Shown piece by piece: positions 1-8,313 of a DNA stretch of 64,000 bases (the first letter of the stretch is position 1; every line of letters begins with the position of its first letter). The notes beneath the pieces were generated by a model that did not search any database, was not told where the DNA came from, and saw only the letters and a list, made by a program, of their open reading frames with translations. A program made the position numbers and the translations under genes. The stretch covers positions 62,001-126,000 of the forward strand of contig NZ_CP049250.1 of NCBI RefSeq assembly GCF_011046895.1, given 5' to 3'. Origin of the DNA: Rhizobium rhizoryzae (GTDB lineage Bacteria; Pseudomonadota; Alphaproteobacteria; Rhizobiales; Rhizobiaceae).

Positions 1-2
1 TC

Positions 3-314
3 GCCTCGGTCAAGAAGGGCATTTATGCCGTTTCCTTCGGCGGCGGACAGGTGGACATCACTTCCGGCAAGTTCGTGTTCGATTGCACGGAAGCCTATCT
101 CATCGAGAACGGCAAGGTTGGTCCCGCCATCAAGGGCGCAATGCTGATCGGCAACGGACCGGATGCCATGCAGCGCGTTTCCATGGTCGGAAACGACACC
201 AAACTGGATACCGGGATCGGCAATTGCGGCAAGGCAGGTCAATGGGTGCCAGTCGGCGTGGGCCAGCCGCATCTGCGCATGGATCAGGTCACGGTCGGCG
301 GTACGAAGGCGTGA
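3..314 (+). CDS. tldD: TldD metalloprotease, 3' end only
   Basis: The window opens inside this gene. The last 103 residues are present, with the stop codon at 312-314. The tail carries the conserved TldD C-terminal stretch: [12 protein letters not shown], then [29 protein letters not shown] and [12 protein letters not shown]. TldD works with TldE/PmbA as a heterodimeric peptidase; in E. coli it processes microcin B17 and CcdA. The zinc site lies upstream of the visible part, so activity cannot be judged here. The frame is open from the first bases and shows no disruption. Confidence 0.9.
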   Translation, partial: ASVKKGIYAVSFGGGQVDITSGKFVFDCTEAYLIENGKVGPAIKGAMLIGNGPDAMQRVSMVGNDTKLDTGIGNCGKAGQWVPVGVGQPHLRMDQVTVGGTKA

Positions 315-321
315 AAGAGTG

Positions 322-750
322 ATGAACGAAAACGCGCTGGTGCCTGAACTGGCGGTTTTCGACTGGTCCGTCAGCCGCGACTTCTACGTTGAGCTCATAG
401 GCTTTGATGTTCTCTATGAACGAGCAGAGGAAGGTTTCAGCTTTCTGACACTCGGCACAGCGCAACTGATGATCGACCAGATCGGTCTGGGTCGGACTTT
501 TGGAAATGAAGGCGCGCCGCTCGAACGGCCTCTCGGACGCGGCATGAACCTGCAGATCCGGGTCAGCTCAATTCAGCCGATCCTAAATCGTCTGGCCAAA
601 TTGCACTATCCGTTGTATCTGGCCCCGGAAGAAAAGTGGTATCGCCGTAACGATCAAGAGCTTGGACAGAAGCAATTCATCGTTGCCGATCCCGATGGCT
701 ATCTGCTTCGCCTGTTCGAAGAATCAGGAACAAGGCCGATCTCGCCCTGA
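322..750 (+). CDS. VOC-family protein, bleomycin-resistance-like
   Basis: This 142-residue protein has the length and layout of a single vicinal-oxygen-chelate (bleomycin resistance/glyoxalase) domain. The N-terminal half has the VSRDFYVELIGFDVLYE pattern (first strand, helix, second strand). The C-terminal half has QFIVADPDGYLLRLFEE, the usual last strand of these folds. Members bind metals or small hydrophobic drugs as dimers, and the substrate cannot be told from sequence. The frame stays open upstream into tldD, but I chose the ATG at 322: it lies 7 bases after the tldD stop and the family homology begins there. It is probably co-transcribed with tldD. Confidence 0.8.
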   Translation: MNENALVPELAVFDWSVSRDFYVELIGFDVLYERAEEGFSFLTLGTAQLMIDQIGLGRTFGNEGAPLERPLGRGMNLQIRVSSIQPILNRLAKLHYPLYLAPEEKWYRRNDQELGQKQFIVADPDGYLLRLFEESGTRPISP

Positions 751-783
751 ACCAGACACACGCGACCAGGCAAAGTTGATCTT

Positions 784-1476
784 ATGCATCTATCCCTCCC
801 CCGCCCTCCGAAAGCCGTCATCTTTGATATGGACGGCCTGCTGCTCGATACCGAAGTGCTGTATCGCCAGTCGATCATTTCGGCTGCGGCCCATCACGAC
901 CTGCCGATTGGTCCCTCGATCTACGAAGGCATGCTGGGGCGGCCGTGGATCAGTATCGCCGATCTGCTGCGTGAGCATTACGGCACGGACTTCGATGCCG
1001 ATGCCTTCCGTCAGGTCTGGCTTGCCCATTTCGACCTCCTGACGGAAACCGAACTGCGCCTGAAGGCAGGCGTGAGCGAGCTTCTGGATGTACTTGACGC
1101 GCTTGAACTTCCGCGCGCCGTTTGTACCTCGTCGGCGCATTTCCAGGTCGAACATCATCTGGGGACGCTGGGTATTCTGGATCGCTTCCATCATGTCATC
1201 GCACAGGGCGACTATCCGCGTGGGAAGCCGCATCCCGAACCCTATCTGGCGGCTGCCGCGCGCATCGGGGTCGATCCTGCCGACTGCCTGGCGCTTGAGG
1301 ATTCCTACAATGGCATCCGAAGCGCGGCCGGCGCCGGGATGATGGCTGTCATGGTGCCTGATCTTCTGCAGCCGACCGATGATATCCGTGCGATCTGCAC
1401 GCAGGTGGCAGAAAGCCTTGTGCATTGCTGTGCGTTCTTCGATCAGCATCCGGCGCGTCGCAACCTATCTGCCTGA
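784..1476 (+). CDS. HAD-superfamily phosphatase, beta-phosphoglucomutase-like
   Basis: A 230-residue haloacid-dehalogenase hydrolase of subfamily I with a helical cap. Motif I is FDMDGLLLDTE with nucleophile Asp15 and acid/base Asp17. Motif II is the Ser/Thr cluster in AVCTSSAH. Motif III is the Lys in GDYPRGKPHPEPY. Motif IV is LALEDSYNGIRSA. The DxDG(L/V)LxDTE signature and the KPxPEPY loop are typical of small sugar-phosphate phosphatases and mutases (GS1/YcjU/CbbY-like). It acts in the cytosol. The exact phospho-substrate is not predictable. It follows the VOC gene by 33 bases and could share its transcript. Confidence 0.85.
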   Translation: MHLSLPRPPKAVIFDMDGLLLDTEVLYRQSIISAAAHHDLPIGPSIYEGMLGRPWISIADLLREHYGTDFDADAFRQVWLAHFDLLTETELRLKAGVSELLDVLDALELPRAVCTSSAHFQVEHHLGTLGILDRFHHVIAQGDYPRGKPHPEPYLAAAARIGVDPADCLALEDSYNGIRSAAGAGMMAVMVPDLLQPTDDIRAICTQVAESLVHCCAFFDQHPARRNLSA

Positions 1477-1560
1477 TTGATCGGCGGATCAAATCTGTTT
1501 GTTTGACATCTTCAGGCTCAACGCGCTCATTGCGCATCATTTTTATCGTGATGCGGTCTG

Positions 1561-2325
1561 ATGCTAGATAATTTTCTTATCAATCACCCTCTACAGCAGA
1601 TTCTTCTTCTCAGTTTCGTCGCGCTCGTAGCAGGAACGGCGCGTGGCTTTTCGGGCTTTGGCGGCGGCCTGATCTTCGTGCCGCTGGCAAGTGCGCTGGC
1701 CTCGCCACAGGTGGCGGCGCCGGTTCTTCTGATCGTCGATGCCGTGATGACCGTCGGCATGCTGCCGGATGCCATTCGTCGCGCCAACCGTCGGGAGGTG
1801 GGCATGGTGGCCATCGGTGCACTGGTGGGCGTTCCCACGGGAACCGTGCTGCTGGCCTATGCGCCGTCCCTCTTCCTGCGCTGGTGCATTGCGGCCATCG
1901 TGCTTGGCCTGCTTGCCTTCCTGATCAGCGGATGGCGCTACCAGGGCAAACCGAAAACAGGCTTGAGCATTGGCACCGGATTGATCGCCGGTCTTTTCGG
2001 TGGCGTCGCACAACTCTCAGGTCCACCGGTTGTGGCCTATTGGCTGGGCGGTGCCATTCCCGCCGCACGGGTTCGGGCAAATCTCGTGGCCTATTTTGCC
2101 CTTTCAACCATCATCACCACGGTCTCCTATGTCAGCGCAGGACTGCTGACACTGGACGTCGTGCTGGTCTCCTGCGTTGCAGGCCCAGGCTACGGGCTTG
2201 GTATTCTGCTTGGATCGCGACTGTTCGGTCTGGCGGACGAGAAAACGTTCCGCCGCATCTGCCTGGCATTGATCGGTGCAGCGGGAGTGATCAGCCTGCC
2301 GGTTCTCGACAGCATCCTCCGGTAG
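1561..2325 (+). CDS. TauE/SafE-family membrane permease
   Basis: A 254-residue, very hydrophobic protein with about eight membrane segments. The family hallmark GFSGFGGGLIFVPL follows the first segment, and its internal repeat is GLFGGVAQLSGPPVVAYWLGG in the second half. TauE/SafE (former DUF81) proteins are implicated in sulfite/organosulfonate export or uptake of small anions. No sulfur genes are adjacent, so the substrate is open. It starts at the ATG at 1561 after an 84-base gap and appears to be its own unit. Confidence 0.85.
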   Translation: MLDNFLINHPLQQILLLSFVALVAGTARGFSGFGGGLIFVPLASALASPQVAAPVLLIVDAVMTVGMLPDAIRRANRREVGMVAIGALVGVPTGTVLLAYAPSLFLRWCIAAIVLGLLAFLISGWRYQGKPKTGLSIGTGLIAGLFGGVAQLSGPPVVAYWLGGAIPAARVRANLVAYFALSTIITTVSYVSAGLLTLDVVLVSCVAGPGYGLGILLGSRLFGLADEKTFRRICLALIGAAGVISLPVLDSILR

Positions 2326-2430
2326 AAACCGCGCAATTCGTTTCAGTTTCAGACGGTGATTTTTAGAAGTGCTTAACGGTTGACGCGCTAGCGTGTCCAC
2401 GACAAAGGCGAGAACCGGATCAACAATCAG

Positions 2431-3489
2431 ATGAGCGTATTGTTACAGGCCATTTGGCGCCGTAGCGTCAAGCGCGCAATGATTGCCGGCGGCCTGGAAG
2501 CGGCTTACGTGCTGGCTAACCTTGGTGTCCTGCGCACTGCGCGTGGGGATGGCGCCATCTTTACGCTGCATCATGTGCGGCCTCATGCACCGCGCATCGT
2601 AGAACCCAATGCCCATCTGGAAATCACGCCAGAATTTCTGGATCAGGCGCTGAGCCGACTGAAGGAAGAAAGCTACGATTTCATCCCGCTTTCAGAGGTT
2701 CCGGCCCGCCTTGCAAACCCGAGTGAGAGGCCCTTCGCCTGCTTTACGCTGGATGATGGCTATCGCAACAATGCCGATCACGCCCTGCCCGTCTTCGAAC
2801 GCCATGGCGCACCGTTCACGATCTTCATCAACGAAGGTTTCGCGGATCGCACGCATACGATCTGGTGGGAAACGGTGGCGGCGCTGATCAACCAGGAAAG
2901 CCGGATCCGCTTCGATTTCGGTGATGGCGAGGAAGAGATCAGGCTGTCCTGCCCAAAGAGCAAGCTCGATGCCTTCGACCGCTTCGCCCGCTTCATGCAG
3001 AAGGATTGCGAGGCCCAGGCGGTAAAGCGTCTCGATGACGCAGCACGAGGCTACGGGATCGAGCCTTTGGCGATCACGGAGGCCCTCACGATGGACCGGG
3101 CGCAGTTGTGCGCGCTTGCCCGGCACCCGCTTGCCTCGCTCGGCGCGCATACGGTCAGCCATCGCGCCCTGATGCGGCTTTCGCCGGACGTTGCAGGCCA
3201 CGAGATGCGGCGCTCCGCCGATTGGCTGGAAGAGGTGACTGGCACGCGGCCCACCACCATTGCCTATCCCTATGGTACGAAATCAGCCGTTTCGGAGCGA
3301 GACCAGCGTCTCGCCCGCGAACTCGGTTTTTCGGTCGCAGTCACCACACAGCCCGGCACGCTGGGCCCCGACAGCCTTGAGAGGCTGACGGGGTTGCCAC
3401 GCATTTCGCTCAATGGCTTCTATCAGGAGCCGCGTTACGTCGCGGCCCTTGCTTCCGGCATCCCCTTCGCAATCTCGCGCGCGGCGTGA
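2431..3489 (+). CDS. polysaccharide deacetylase (NodB-homology) family protein
   Basis: A 352-residue protein with a NodB-type carbohydrate esterase 4 core. Motif 1 is FTLDDGY (residues 105-111), with the catalytic/metal Asp pair at 108-109. Motif 2 is HTVSH (His240 and His244), giving the two metal histidines. An AYPYGT stretch further on matches motif 3 (RxPY/YPYG type). The N-terminus (about residues 1-45) is basic and hydrophobic, without a clear signal peptidase site, so it may be anchored or peripheral. These enzymes remove N- or O-acetyl groups from surface polysaccharides. The nearby genes do not identify the polymer. It converges on pdxH. Confidence 0.85.
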   Translation: MSVLLQAIWRRSVKRAMIAGGLEAAYVLANLGVLRTARGDGAIFTLHHVRPHAPRIVEPNAHLEITPEFLDQALSRLKEESYDFIPLSEVPARLANPSERPFACFTLDDGYRNNADHALPVFERHGAPFTIFINEGFADRTHTIWWETVAALINQESRIRFDFGDGEEEIRLSCPKSKLDAFDRFARFMQKDCEAQAVKRLDDAARGYGIEPLAITEALTMDRAQLCALARHPLASLGAHTVSHRALMRLSPDVAGHEMRRSADWLEEVTGTRPTTIAYPYGTKSAVSERDQRLARELGFSVAVTTQPGTLGPDSLERLTGLPRISLNGFYQEPRYVAALASGIPFAISRAA

Positions 3490-3510
3490 CACGTCTCAGA
3501 GAGACAGGTG

Positions 3511-4125
3511 TCAGGGATACATGCGGACCTTTTCCCAGCCCTCGCCCGCTCGCCGGAACTCCACGCGATCATGCAGCCGGAACTGGCGATCATGCCAGAA
3601 TTCGATAGAGGTCGGCTCTATACGGAAGCCCGACCAGTAGGGTGGGCGCGGTATCTCGCCGATTGCAAACTTGGCCGTATATTCCGCAACGGCCTTCTCC
3701 AGCGCAAACCGGCCCTCCAGCGGCCGTGACTGCTTCGACGCCCAGGCACCGATGCGACTGCCACGTGCGCGAGAGGCATAATAGGCATCCGCTTCTTCAT
3801 CGGAAACGACTGTTACCGGACCGCGGACGCGCACCTGGCGGCGCAGCGATTTCCAGTGAAAGCACATGGCCGCCTTTTTCTGACCCAGAATTTCCTGTCC
3901 CTTCTGGCTTTCAAAGTTCGTGTAGAAAACGAAACCTCGCTCATCCAGACCTTTCAGGAGGACCATGCGAACATTTGGCAGACCATCCTGATCGACAGTG
4001 GCCAGTGCAGTGGCGTTCGGATCATTGATCTCCGAGGCCTCGGCATCCTTCAACCACTTGGCAAAAAGCTCAAAGGGCTCGCTCTCCTGGGTGAAGTCAC
4101 CGCTTGTTAACCGTTCTTGCGACAT
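3511..4125 (-). CDS. pdxH: pyridoxamine 5'-phosphate oxidase
   Basis: A 204-residue FMN enzyme that oxidises pyridoxamine- and pyridoxine-5'-phosphate to pyridoxal phosphate. Seen in order: [21 protein letters not shown] (FMN-binding), [16 protein letters not shown] (split-barrel core), [11 protein letters not shown], and the C-terminal signature [16 protein letters not shown] followed by RLHDR. The length matches the family. The frame extends 29 codons upstream, but the Met at 4125 ([11 protein letters not shown]) starts where homologues begin. It is convergent with the deacetylase, with only 21 bases between stops. Confidence 0.95.
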   Translation of the reverse strand: MSQERLTSGDFTQESEPFELFAKWLKDAEASEINDPNATALATVDQDGLPNVRMVLLKGLDERGFVFYTNFESQKGQEILGQKKAAMCFHWKSLRRQVRVRGPVTVVSDEEADAYYASRARGSRIGAWASKQSRPLEGRFALEKAVAEYTAKFAIGEIPRPPYWSGFRIEPTSIEFWHDRQFRLHDRVEFRRAGEGWEKVRMYP

Positions 4126-4175
4126 ATTGACTAAAATGCTCCCGATCTGATCGAATGCAGCCCTAGAATCTTTCC

Positions 4176-4646
4176 GTGATTGGACGCAAGGTGGCAGTGA
4201 CGCACAAGACAATCAACCGCACCCCCGGCACTTCGTTGCGTTCGGTCCAGACTGCAATTCTCGTTGTTATGGCATGCGCTTTGGCTGGTTGCACTACGGG
4301 TGCCATGGATCTTTTCGGATCCACGCCGAAGGTGGATCGAACCCTTTCTACGGCCACTGTCCCTACCCGGACCACCGAATCAGTGTCGGATGAAAAAACG
4401 GTGCTGAACGCCGTTTCCTCTGCGGATCTGGTCAAGCTCGGCTCCTCGCCTCTGCCCTGGGCGAACACATCGACGGGAAGCGCCGGTGTCGTTTCCGAAA
4501 TTCACGAGGTCAATCTCAACAGCCAGGTGTGCCGCCAGTTTCTGACGACCCGCCATTCCTATGAAGGAATTGCGCGCATGCGCGGCAATGCGTGCCTTGT
4601 CGGCACGGAATGGACCATGACCTCGTTCGCTCCGCAGACGAACTGA
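4176..4646 (+). CDS. lipoprotein, RT0821/Lpp0805-type surface protein
   Basis: A 156-residue protein with a lipoprotein signal: a hydrophobic stretch ending in ALAGC, so Cys39 would be lipidated if translation starts at 4176. In-frame GTG codons at 4191 and 4197 would give a more usual signal length. The C-terminal half has [20 protein letters not shown] followed by ACLVGTEW, resembling the Cys-x-Gly-x-Ala-Cys/Trp pattern of the RT0821/Lpp0805 surface-antigen family of alphaproteobacteria. The role is unknown, probably in the outer membrane or periplasm. It is transcribed divergently from pdxH. Confidence 0.65.
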   Translation: MIGRKVAVTHKTINRTPGTSLRSVQTAILVVMACALAGCTTGAMDLFGSTPKVDRTLSTATVPTRTTESVSDEKTVLNAVSSADLVKLGSSPLPWANTSTGSAGVVSEIHEVNLNSQVCRQFLTTRHSYEGIARMRGNACLVGTEWTMTSFAPQTN

Positions 4647-4862
4647 ACAATCCGCCAACAGCGCCAGACGCTTACCTTGGGTTAAGCTTAATGCGGTTTT
4701 CACTTTTCTCTTAAAAGCATCTTTAGAAACTCAGCCTCTATCGTCGTGCTCAACATCGCGGATTACTCTTCTGGCCGAACGGAACCCAAAGGGCAAAACG
4801 TGAGTTGAATGGAGGAATGCTCGCGCCTGGCGCGGGCCTTTGCAGCGAACCGGTGGCGAAAG

Positions 4863-6098
4863 ATGCGTGACCCTTATTCCCTTCTCGGCGTCAAGAGAGA
4901 CGCAGGAGCCGACGAGATCAAGGCAGCATGGCGATCCAAGGCGAAGTCGCTGCACCCCGATCATAATCAGGACGACCCGAACGCGGCCAAGCGCTTTACG
5001 GAGGTCGGTCAGGCCTATGATCTCTTGAAGGATCCCGAGCGCCGGCGCCGCTTCGACCAGAGCTTTGACACTCAACAGACGATCATGCAACAGCGCGAAG
5101 CCGCACGGCAGGCGGAGGAACGGGCCAAGGCGGCCCGCGCGCGCGCCGAAGCGGTGATGGAAGAGCTTGCCCGCGCCAATGCCCAGCGTGCACAGGCACA
5201 AGCGCAGCAACAGGCCCAGAACCAGGCAGGTGCTGCATCCGAGCCGGCCGAAGACATGGTCGAACGCATTTTCGGCAGCGGCGCCCAGCGCGCGGCAGCC
5301 GGCGGCGGCGGTTCCTATCGCGCCCAGCAGCAATCCACTGCGCAAGGCAGCCAGCATCCGGGTCAGCAGTCGGCGGGTCAGCAGTCGTCTGGACCCAAGC
5401 CCAATGCCCAGCAGCAGGCACAGGCCTCTTCCGGGGCCCGGGCTTCCGACCCTTCGCAGGATCAGGCCAGCAAAGCCGAGCCGGATGAAAAGCCGGAAGC
5501 GCCGAAGCCCGCGACCCCTCTGCCGCTTCAGGCCATCGAACTCATTTCGACGCTCGTTCGTCGTATCCGCGGCGAGGTACCACCGCCGGAAAAAGCGCCC
5601 GATCTCACAGTGACGGCGAGCGTTTCGCTTGAGGACCTGCTTGAACTGAAGCCATCGCAGGTAACCCTCTCCGACGAGCGCGAGGTGCGCTTTGCACTGG
5701 AGCCCGGCATGAGCGACGGGCATGTGCTGCGCCTCAAGGGCCAGGGCCTGCGGTTGCCGAACATGCAGCGGGGCGATCTCGTTGTCACGCTTCAAGTTCG
5801 TAGAGACAATCGTTTCCGCCTCGAGGAATTCGACCTTCATACCGTTCTACCCATCAAGCTTGAAGACGCCGTGCTTGGCGGAGAGGCCGAAGTCGAGACC
5901 CCGGGCGGCATTGTTCCCGTATCTATTCCGGCCTGGACCGGCTCCGACCAGACCGCAAGGCTGGAAGGACTGGGGCTACAGAAGGAAGACGGCAGCCGCG
6001 GTGATCTGGTGGTGGAGTTCCGCGTGCTTCTCTGGGAGAAGCCCGATGACAAGGTCATCGATCTCATGCGGCACATGCGCTACGGATTATTTGTGTAA
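4863..6098 (+). CDS. J-domain co-chaperone, DnaJ type without zinc finger
   Basis: 411 residues. The N-terminal J-domain is at about 3-68 (DPYSLLGVKRDAGADEIKAA) with the HPD tripeptide at 31-33. Residues about 80-130 form an Ala/Gln/Arg-rich helix, probably a coiled coil. A disordered Gln/Ser/Pro-rich linker runs to about 230. The DnaJ C-terminal substrate-binding domain follows (GHVLRLKGQGLRLPN and GDLVVTLQV, then the second barrel with a GDLVVEFRV repeat). The CxxCxGxG zinc repeats are absent, so this is CbpA-like and should stimulate a DnaK ATPase. The Met at 4863 directly precedes the J-domain. A second in-frame ATG lies 54 bases upstream. Confidence 0.85.
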   Translation: MRDPYSLLGVKRDAGADEIKAAWRSKAKSLHPDHNQDDPNAAKRFTEVGQAYDLLKDPERRRRFDQSFDTQQTIMQQREAARQAEERAKAARARAEAVMEELARANAQRAQAQAQQQAQNQAGAASEPAEDMVERIFGSGAQRAAAGGGGSYRAQQQSTAQGSQHPGQQSAGQQSSGPKPNAQQQAQASSGARASDPSQDQASKAEPDEKPEAPKPATPLPLQAIELISTLVRRIRGEVPPPEKAPDLTVTASVSLEDLLELKPSQVTLSDEREVRFALEPGMSDGHVLRLKGQGLRLPNMQRGDLVVTLQVRRDNRFRLEEFDLHTVLPIKLEDAVLGGEAEVETPGGIVPVSIPAWTGSDQTARLEGLGLQKEDGSRGDLVVEFRVLLWEKPDDKVIDLMRHMRYGLFV

Positions 6099-6292
6099 CG
6101 GAGATATGACGTTATCCACTGCACATCCGGCGACAAAGGCCCGTCATCGCCGCGAAATTGCAGCCCTATTTGCCCAGCATGCCTGAATGCACGCCGTGTT
6201 ACGGAAGCTTACAGGAGATGATCTGCCTTGTGCTTGAACCCGCGGGCGGCCTATGCCATAGGCAAACTCCAAATTAGCTTAGGGGATACCGT

Positions 6293-7111
6293 ATGGCTCA
6301 GGCAACCGGCCTCATGGCAGGCAAACGTGGCGTTATCATGGGTGTTGCGAACAATCGTTCCATCGCCTGGGGTATCGCAAAGGCCATTCATGCGCAGGGC
6401 GGCGAAATCGCACTCACCTATCAGGGCGATGCGCTGAAGAAGCGCGTCGAGCCGCTGGCCGACGAAATCGGCGCGATCCTGGCGGGCCACTGTGATGTCT
6501 CTGACGAATCGACCATCGATGCCGTTTTTGATCATATCGAGAAGGTCTGGGGCAAGATCGACTTCATCGTCCACGCAATCGGATTTTCCGACAAGGACGA
6601 GTTGACGGGTCGCTACGTCGATACGACGCCGGAAAACTTCGCCAAGACGATGCAGATCTCCGTCTATTCGTTCACGTCGGTCGCGCGTCGCGCTGAAAAG
6701 CTGATGACCGATGGCGGCTCGATGTTGACGCTCACCTATTACGGCGCTGAAAAGGTCATGCCGAACTACAACGTCATGGGCGTTGCCAAGGCAGCTCTCG
6801 AGGCGAGCGTGAAGTATCTGGCAGTCGACCTCGGACCGAAGAACATCCGCGTCAATGCCATTTCGGCAGGTCCGATCAAGACACTTGCAGCCTCGGGCAT
6901 CGGCGATTTCCGCTATATCCTGAAGTGGAACGAGTACAACGCACCTCTGCGCCGGACCGTGACGATCGAGGAAGTGGGCGATGTCGGCCTCTATATGCTT
7001 TCGGATCTGTCGCGTTCGGTCACGGGCGAAGTTCACCATGCCGACAGCGGCTATCATGTCATCGGAATGAAGGCTGTGGACGCACCGGATATCTCGGTCG
7101 TCAAGGATTGA
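6293..7111 (+). CDS. fabI: enoyl-[acyl-carrier-protein] reductase (NADH), FabI type
   Basis: 272 residues, the usual length. It catalyses the last reduction of each fatty-acid elongation cycle. The N-terminal nucleotide-binding loop is GVANNRSIAWGIA, the FabI variant of the Rossmann Gly motif. The catalytic pair of the Tyr-x6-Lys signature is Tyr159 and Lys166 in NYNVMGVAKAALE. The C-terminal half keeps VNAISAGPIKTLAASGI, where the triclosan-contact loop lies. The ATG at 6293 follows a long 194-base gap after the J-domain gene, so it likely has its own promoter. The next gene begins one base after its stop. Confidence 0.95.
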   Translation: MAQATGLMAGKRGVIMGVANNRSIAWGIAKAIHAQGGEIALTYQGDALKKRVEPLADEIGAILAGHCDVSDESTIDAVFDHIEKVWGKIDFIVHAIGFSDKDELTGRYVDTTPENFAKTMQISVYSFTSVARRAEKLMTDGGSMLTLTYYGAEKVMPNYNVMGVAKAALEASVKYLAVDLGPKNIRVNAISAGPIKTLAASGIGDFRYILKWNEYNAPLRRTVTIEEVGDVGLYMLSDLSRSVTGEVHHADSGYHVIGMKAVDAPDISVVKD

Positions 7112-7112
7112 G

Positions 7113-7742
7113 TTGTCTTTTCCGGCAACAGACGGAGCACGTGCTTTGCTGATCTACATGATCCGCCATGGTCAGACCGACTGGAATGCCGAAGGGCGAT
7201 TGCAAGGCCAAAAGGATATTGGCCTGAATGATACAGGGCGGGCTCAGGCCCGCCTGAACGGGCGCACCCTGCGCGGCCTTCTGGGTCCCGAGGCGCCGCA
7301 TTTCGACTACGTATCCTCCCCGCTTGGCCGCACCCGCGAAACCATGCAATTGGCGCGAACGGAAATGGGCCTCGACCCCATGGCCTATCGCACCGATGAG
7401 CGATTGGTGGAGCTTTCCTTCGGAGACTGGGAGGGCCATACGCTGGATGAGGTTCGTGCCGTGGCGCCGGACCGTCTGAAGGCACGCTCCCGACAGAAAT
7501 GGTCCTTCATCCCACCGGGCACTGACGCGGAAAGCTATGAAATCCTGTCATGGCGCGTTGGTGCCTGGCTGCAAACGGTAACGCAGCCCACAGTCTGTGT
7601 TGCCCATGGCGGCGTGGTCCGCTCCATCCTGAAGCTTGTCGGGGGATGGGATGAGATGGAAGCCGCAAAATGCGACATTCCGCAAGACAAGGTGCTGGTT
7701 ATAGACCGCGACGCGGGCAAGGCGCAGTGGCACGCAAACTGA
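7113..7742 (+). CDS. histidine phosphatase family protein (phosphoglycerate-mutase fold)
   Basis: 209 residues. The catalytic RHG motif is in YMIRHGQTDWNAEGRLQGQ (His19 from the start used here). The second active-site His is in CVAHGGVVRS, and a typical LSFGDWEGHTLDEV lies between them. It is likely a cytosolic phosphomonoesterase of the GpmB/CobC group. Pfam-style reasoning does not identify the substrate. The start is uncertain: 7113 is TTG, one base after the fabI stop (translational coupling), TTG at 7146 is also possible, and the first ATG, at 7158, lies at the RHG motif itself. The gene runs convergent to the DUF1344 gene. Confidence 0.85.
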   Translation: MSFPATDGARALLIYMIRHGQTDWNAEGRLQGQKDIGLNDTGRAQARLNGRTLRGLLGPEAPHFDYVSSPLGRTRETMQLARTEMGLDPMAYRTDERLVELSFGDWEGHTLDEVRAVAPDRLKARSRQKWSFIPPGTDAESYEILSWRVGAWLQTVTQPTVCVAHGGVVRSILKLVGGWDEMEAAKCDIPQDKVLVIDRDAGKAQWHAN

Positions 7743-7761
7743 ACGCAATGCGGCCAGGCCG

Positions 7762-8022
7762 TTACTGCCTGACCTGCAAGTCGTCGATCATCCGGTTTCC
7801 GTCGACCACCGTGTAGAAGACCACGACCTTCACACCCGACTTCAACCCGTCGAAGTTGAACTCTTCCGGTACCTTGTAGGTCTTGCCGTCATCAAGCGTA
7901 ATGGAAAGCTTTTTCGTATCAACCGCCTTGATCGTGGCTTCGACATCCACGCTTTGAGCGGAACTGGCCAAGGGCGACAGGATGCTGGCGGTGGCGAGGA
8001 GAGCCGCAATCAGGAGACGCAT
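7762..8022 (-). CDS. secreted DUF1344 protein
   Basis: An 86-residue protein with a cleavable signal peptide (MRLLIAALLATASILSPLAS, likely cut near SSAQS). It is followed by a small beta domain of about 60 residues: VEATIKAVDTKKLSITLDDG, then KTYKVPEEF and GLKSGVKVVVFYTV. This is the DUF1344 pattern seen in Rhizobiales, with an OB-like look and no known function. The upstream frame is open for another 68 codons but lacks protein-like character, and the ATG at 8022 starts the signal peptide. It is convergent with the phosphatase gene and divergent from the GGDEF-EAL gene. Confidence 0.8.
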   Translation of the reverse strand: MRLLIAALLATASILSPLASSAQSVDVEATIKAVDTKKLSITLDDGKTYKVPEEFNFDGLKSGVKVVVFYTVVDGNRMIDDLQVRQ

Positions 8023-8313
8023 GGAGATACTGCTTTCATTGACGGATCGAGTGTCTTGTTTCGACACATAATTTGCTGGCAGATTGTGGCGAAATTCGCC
8101 CCCGATGATGACGATTTCCGGCTTCCTCCACAGATCGGGAAACACGATCCGCTGCGTCAGGTGGCGAGATGATGCTTTAGACCAAATGTCGATGATGTTC
8201 CGACAGTTTACCACAGAGGAAAACAAGAAATCACAGGCCAGTTAATGCTGTTCATCTAAAGCAGAAAATTAACTCGCGCCCCTTAGCTTTGATCCCGATG
8301 GTTGTAAAACAGG

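Noticed and set aside
4731..5840. Minus-strand frame opposite the J-domain gene (369 codons)
   Set aside because: Leu/Arg/Gly-rich shadow of the Gln/Ala-rich linker; no motif.
6106..6186. 26-codon frame between the J-domain gene and fabI, GGAG just ahead
   Set aside because: Spacing of the ribosome-binding site is too short and no conservation can be judged; kept out of the features.
7951..8226. Upstream extension of the DUF1344 gene to 8226
   Set aside because: The added 68 codons lack a signal and would hide the clear signal peptide that starts at 8022.
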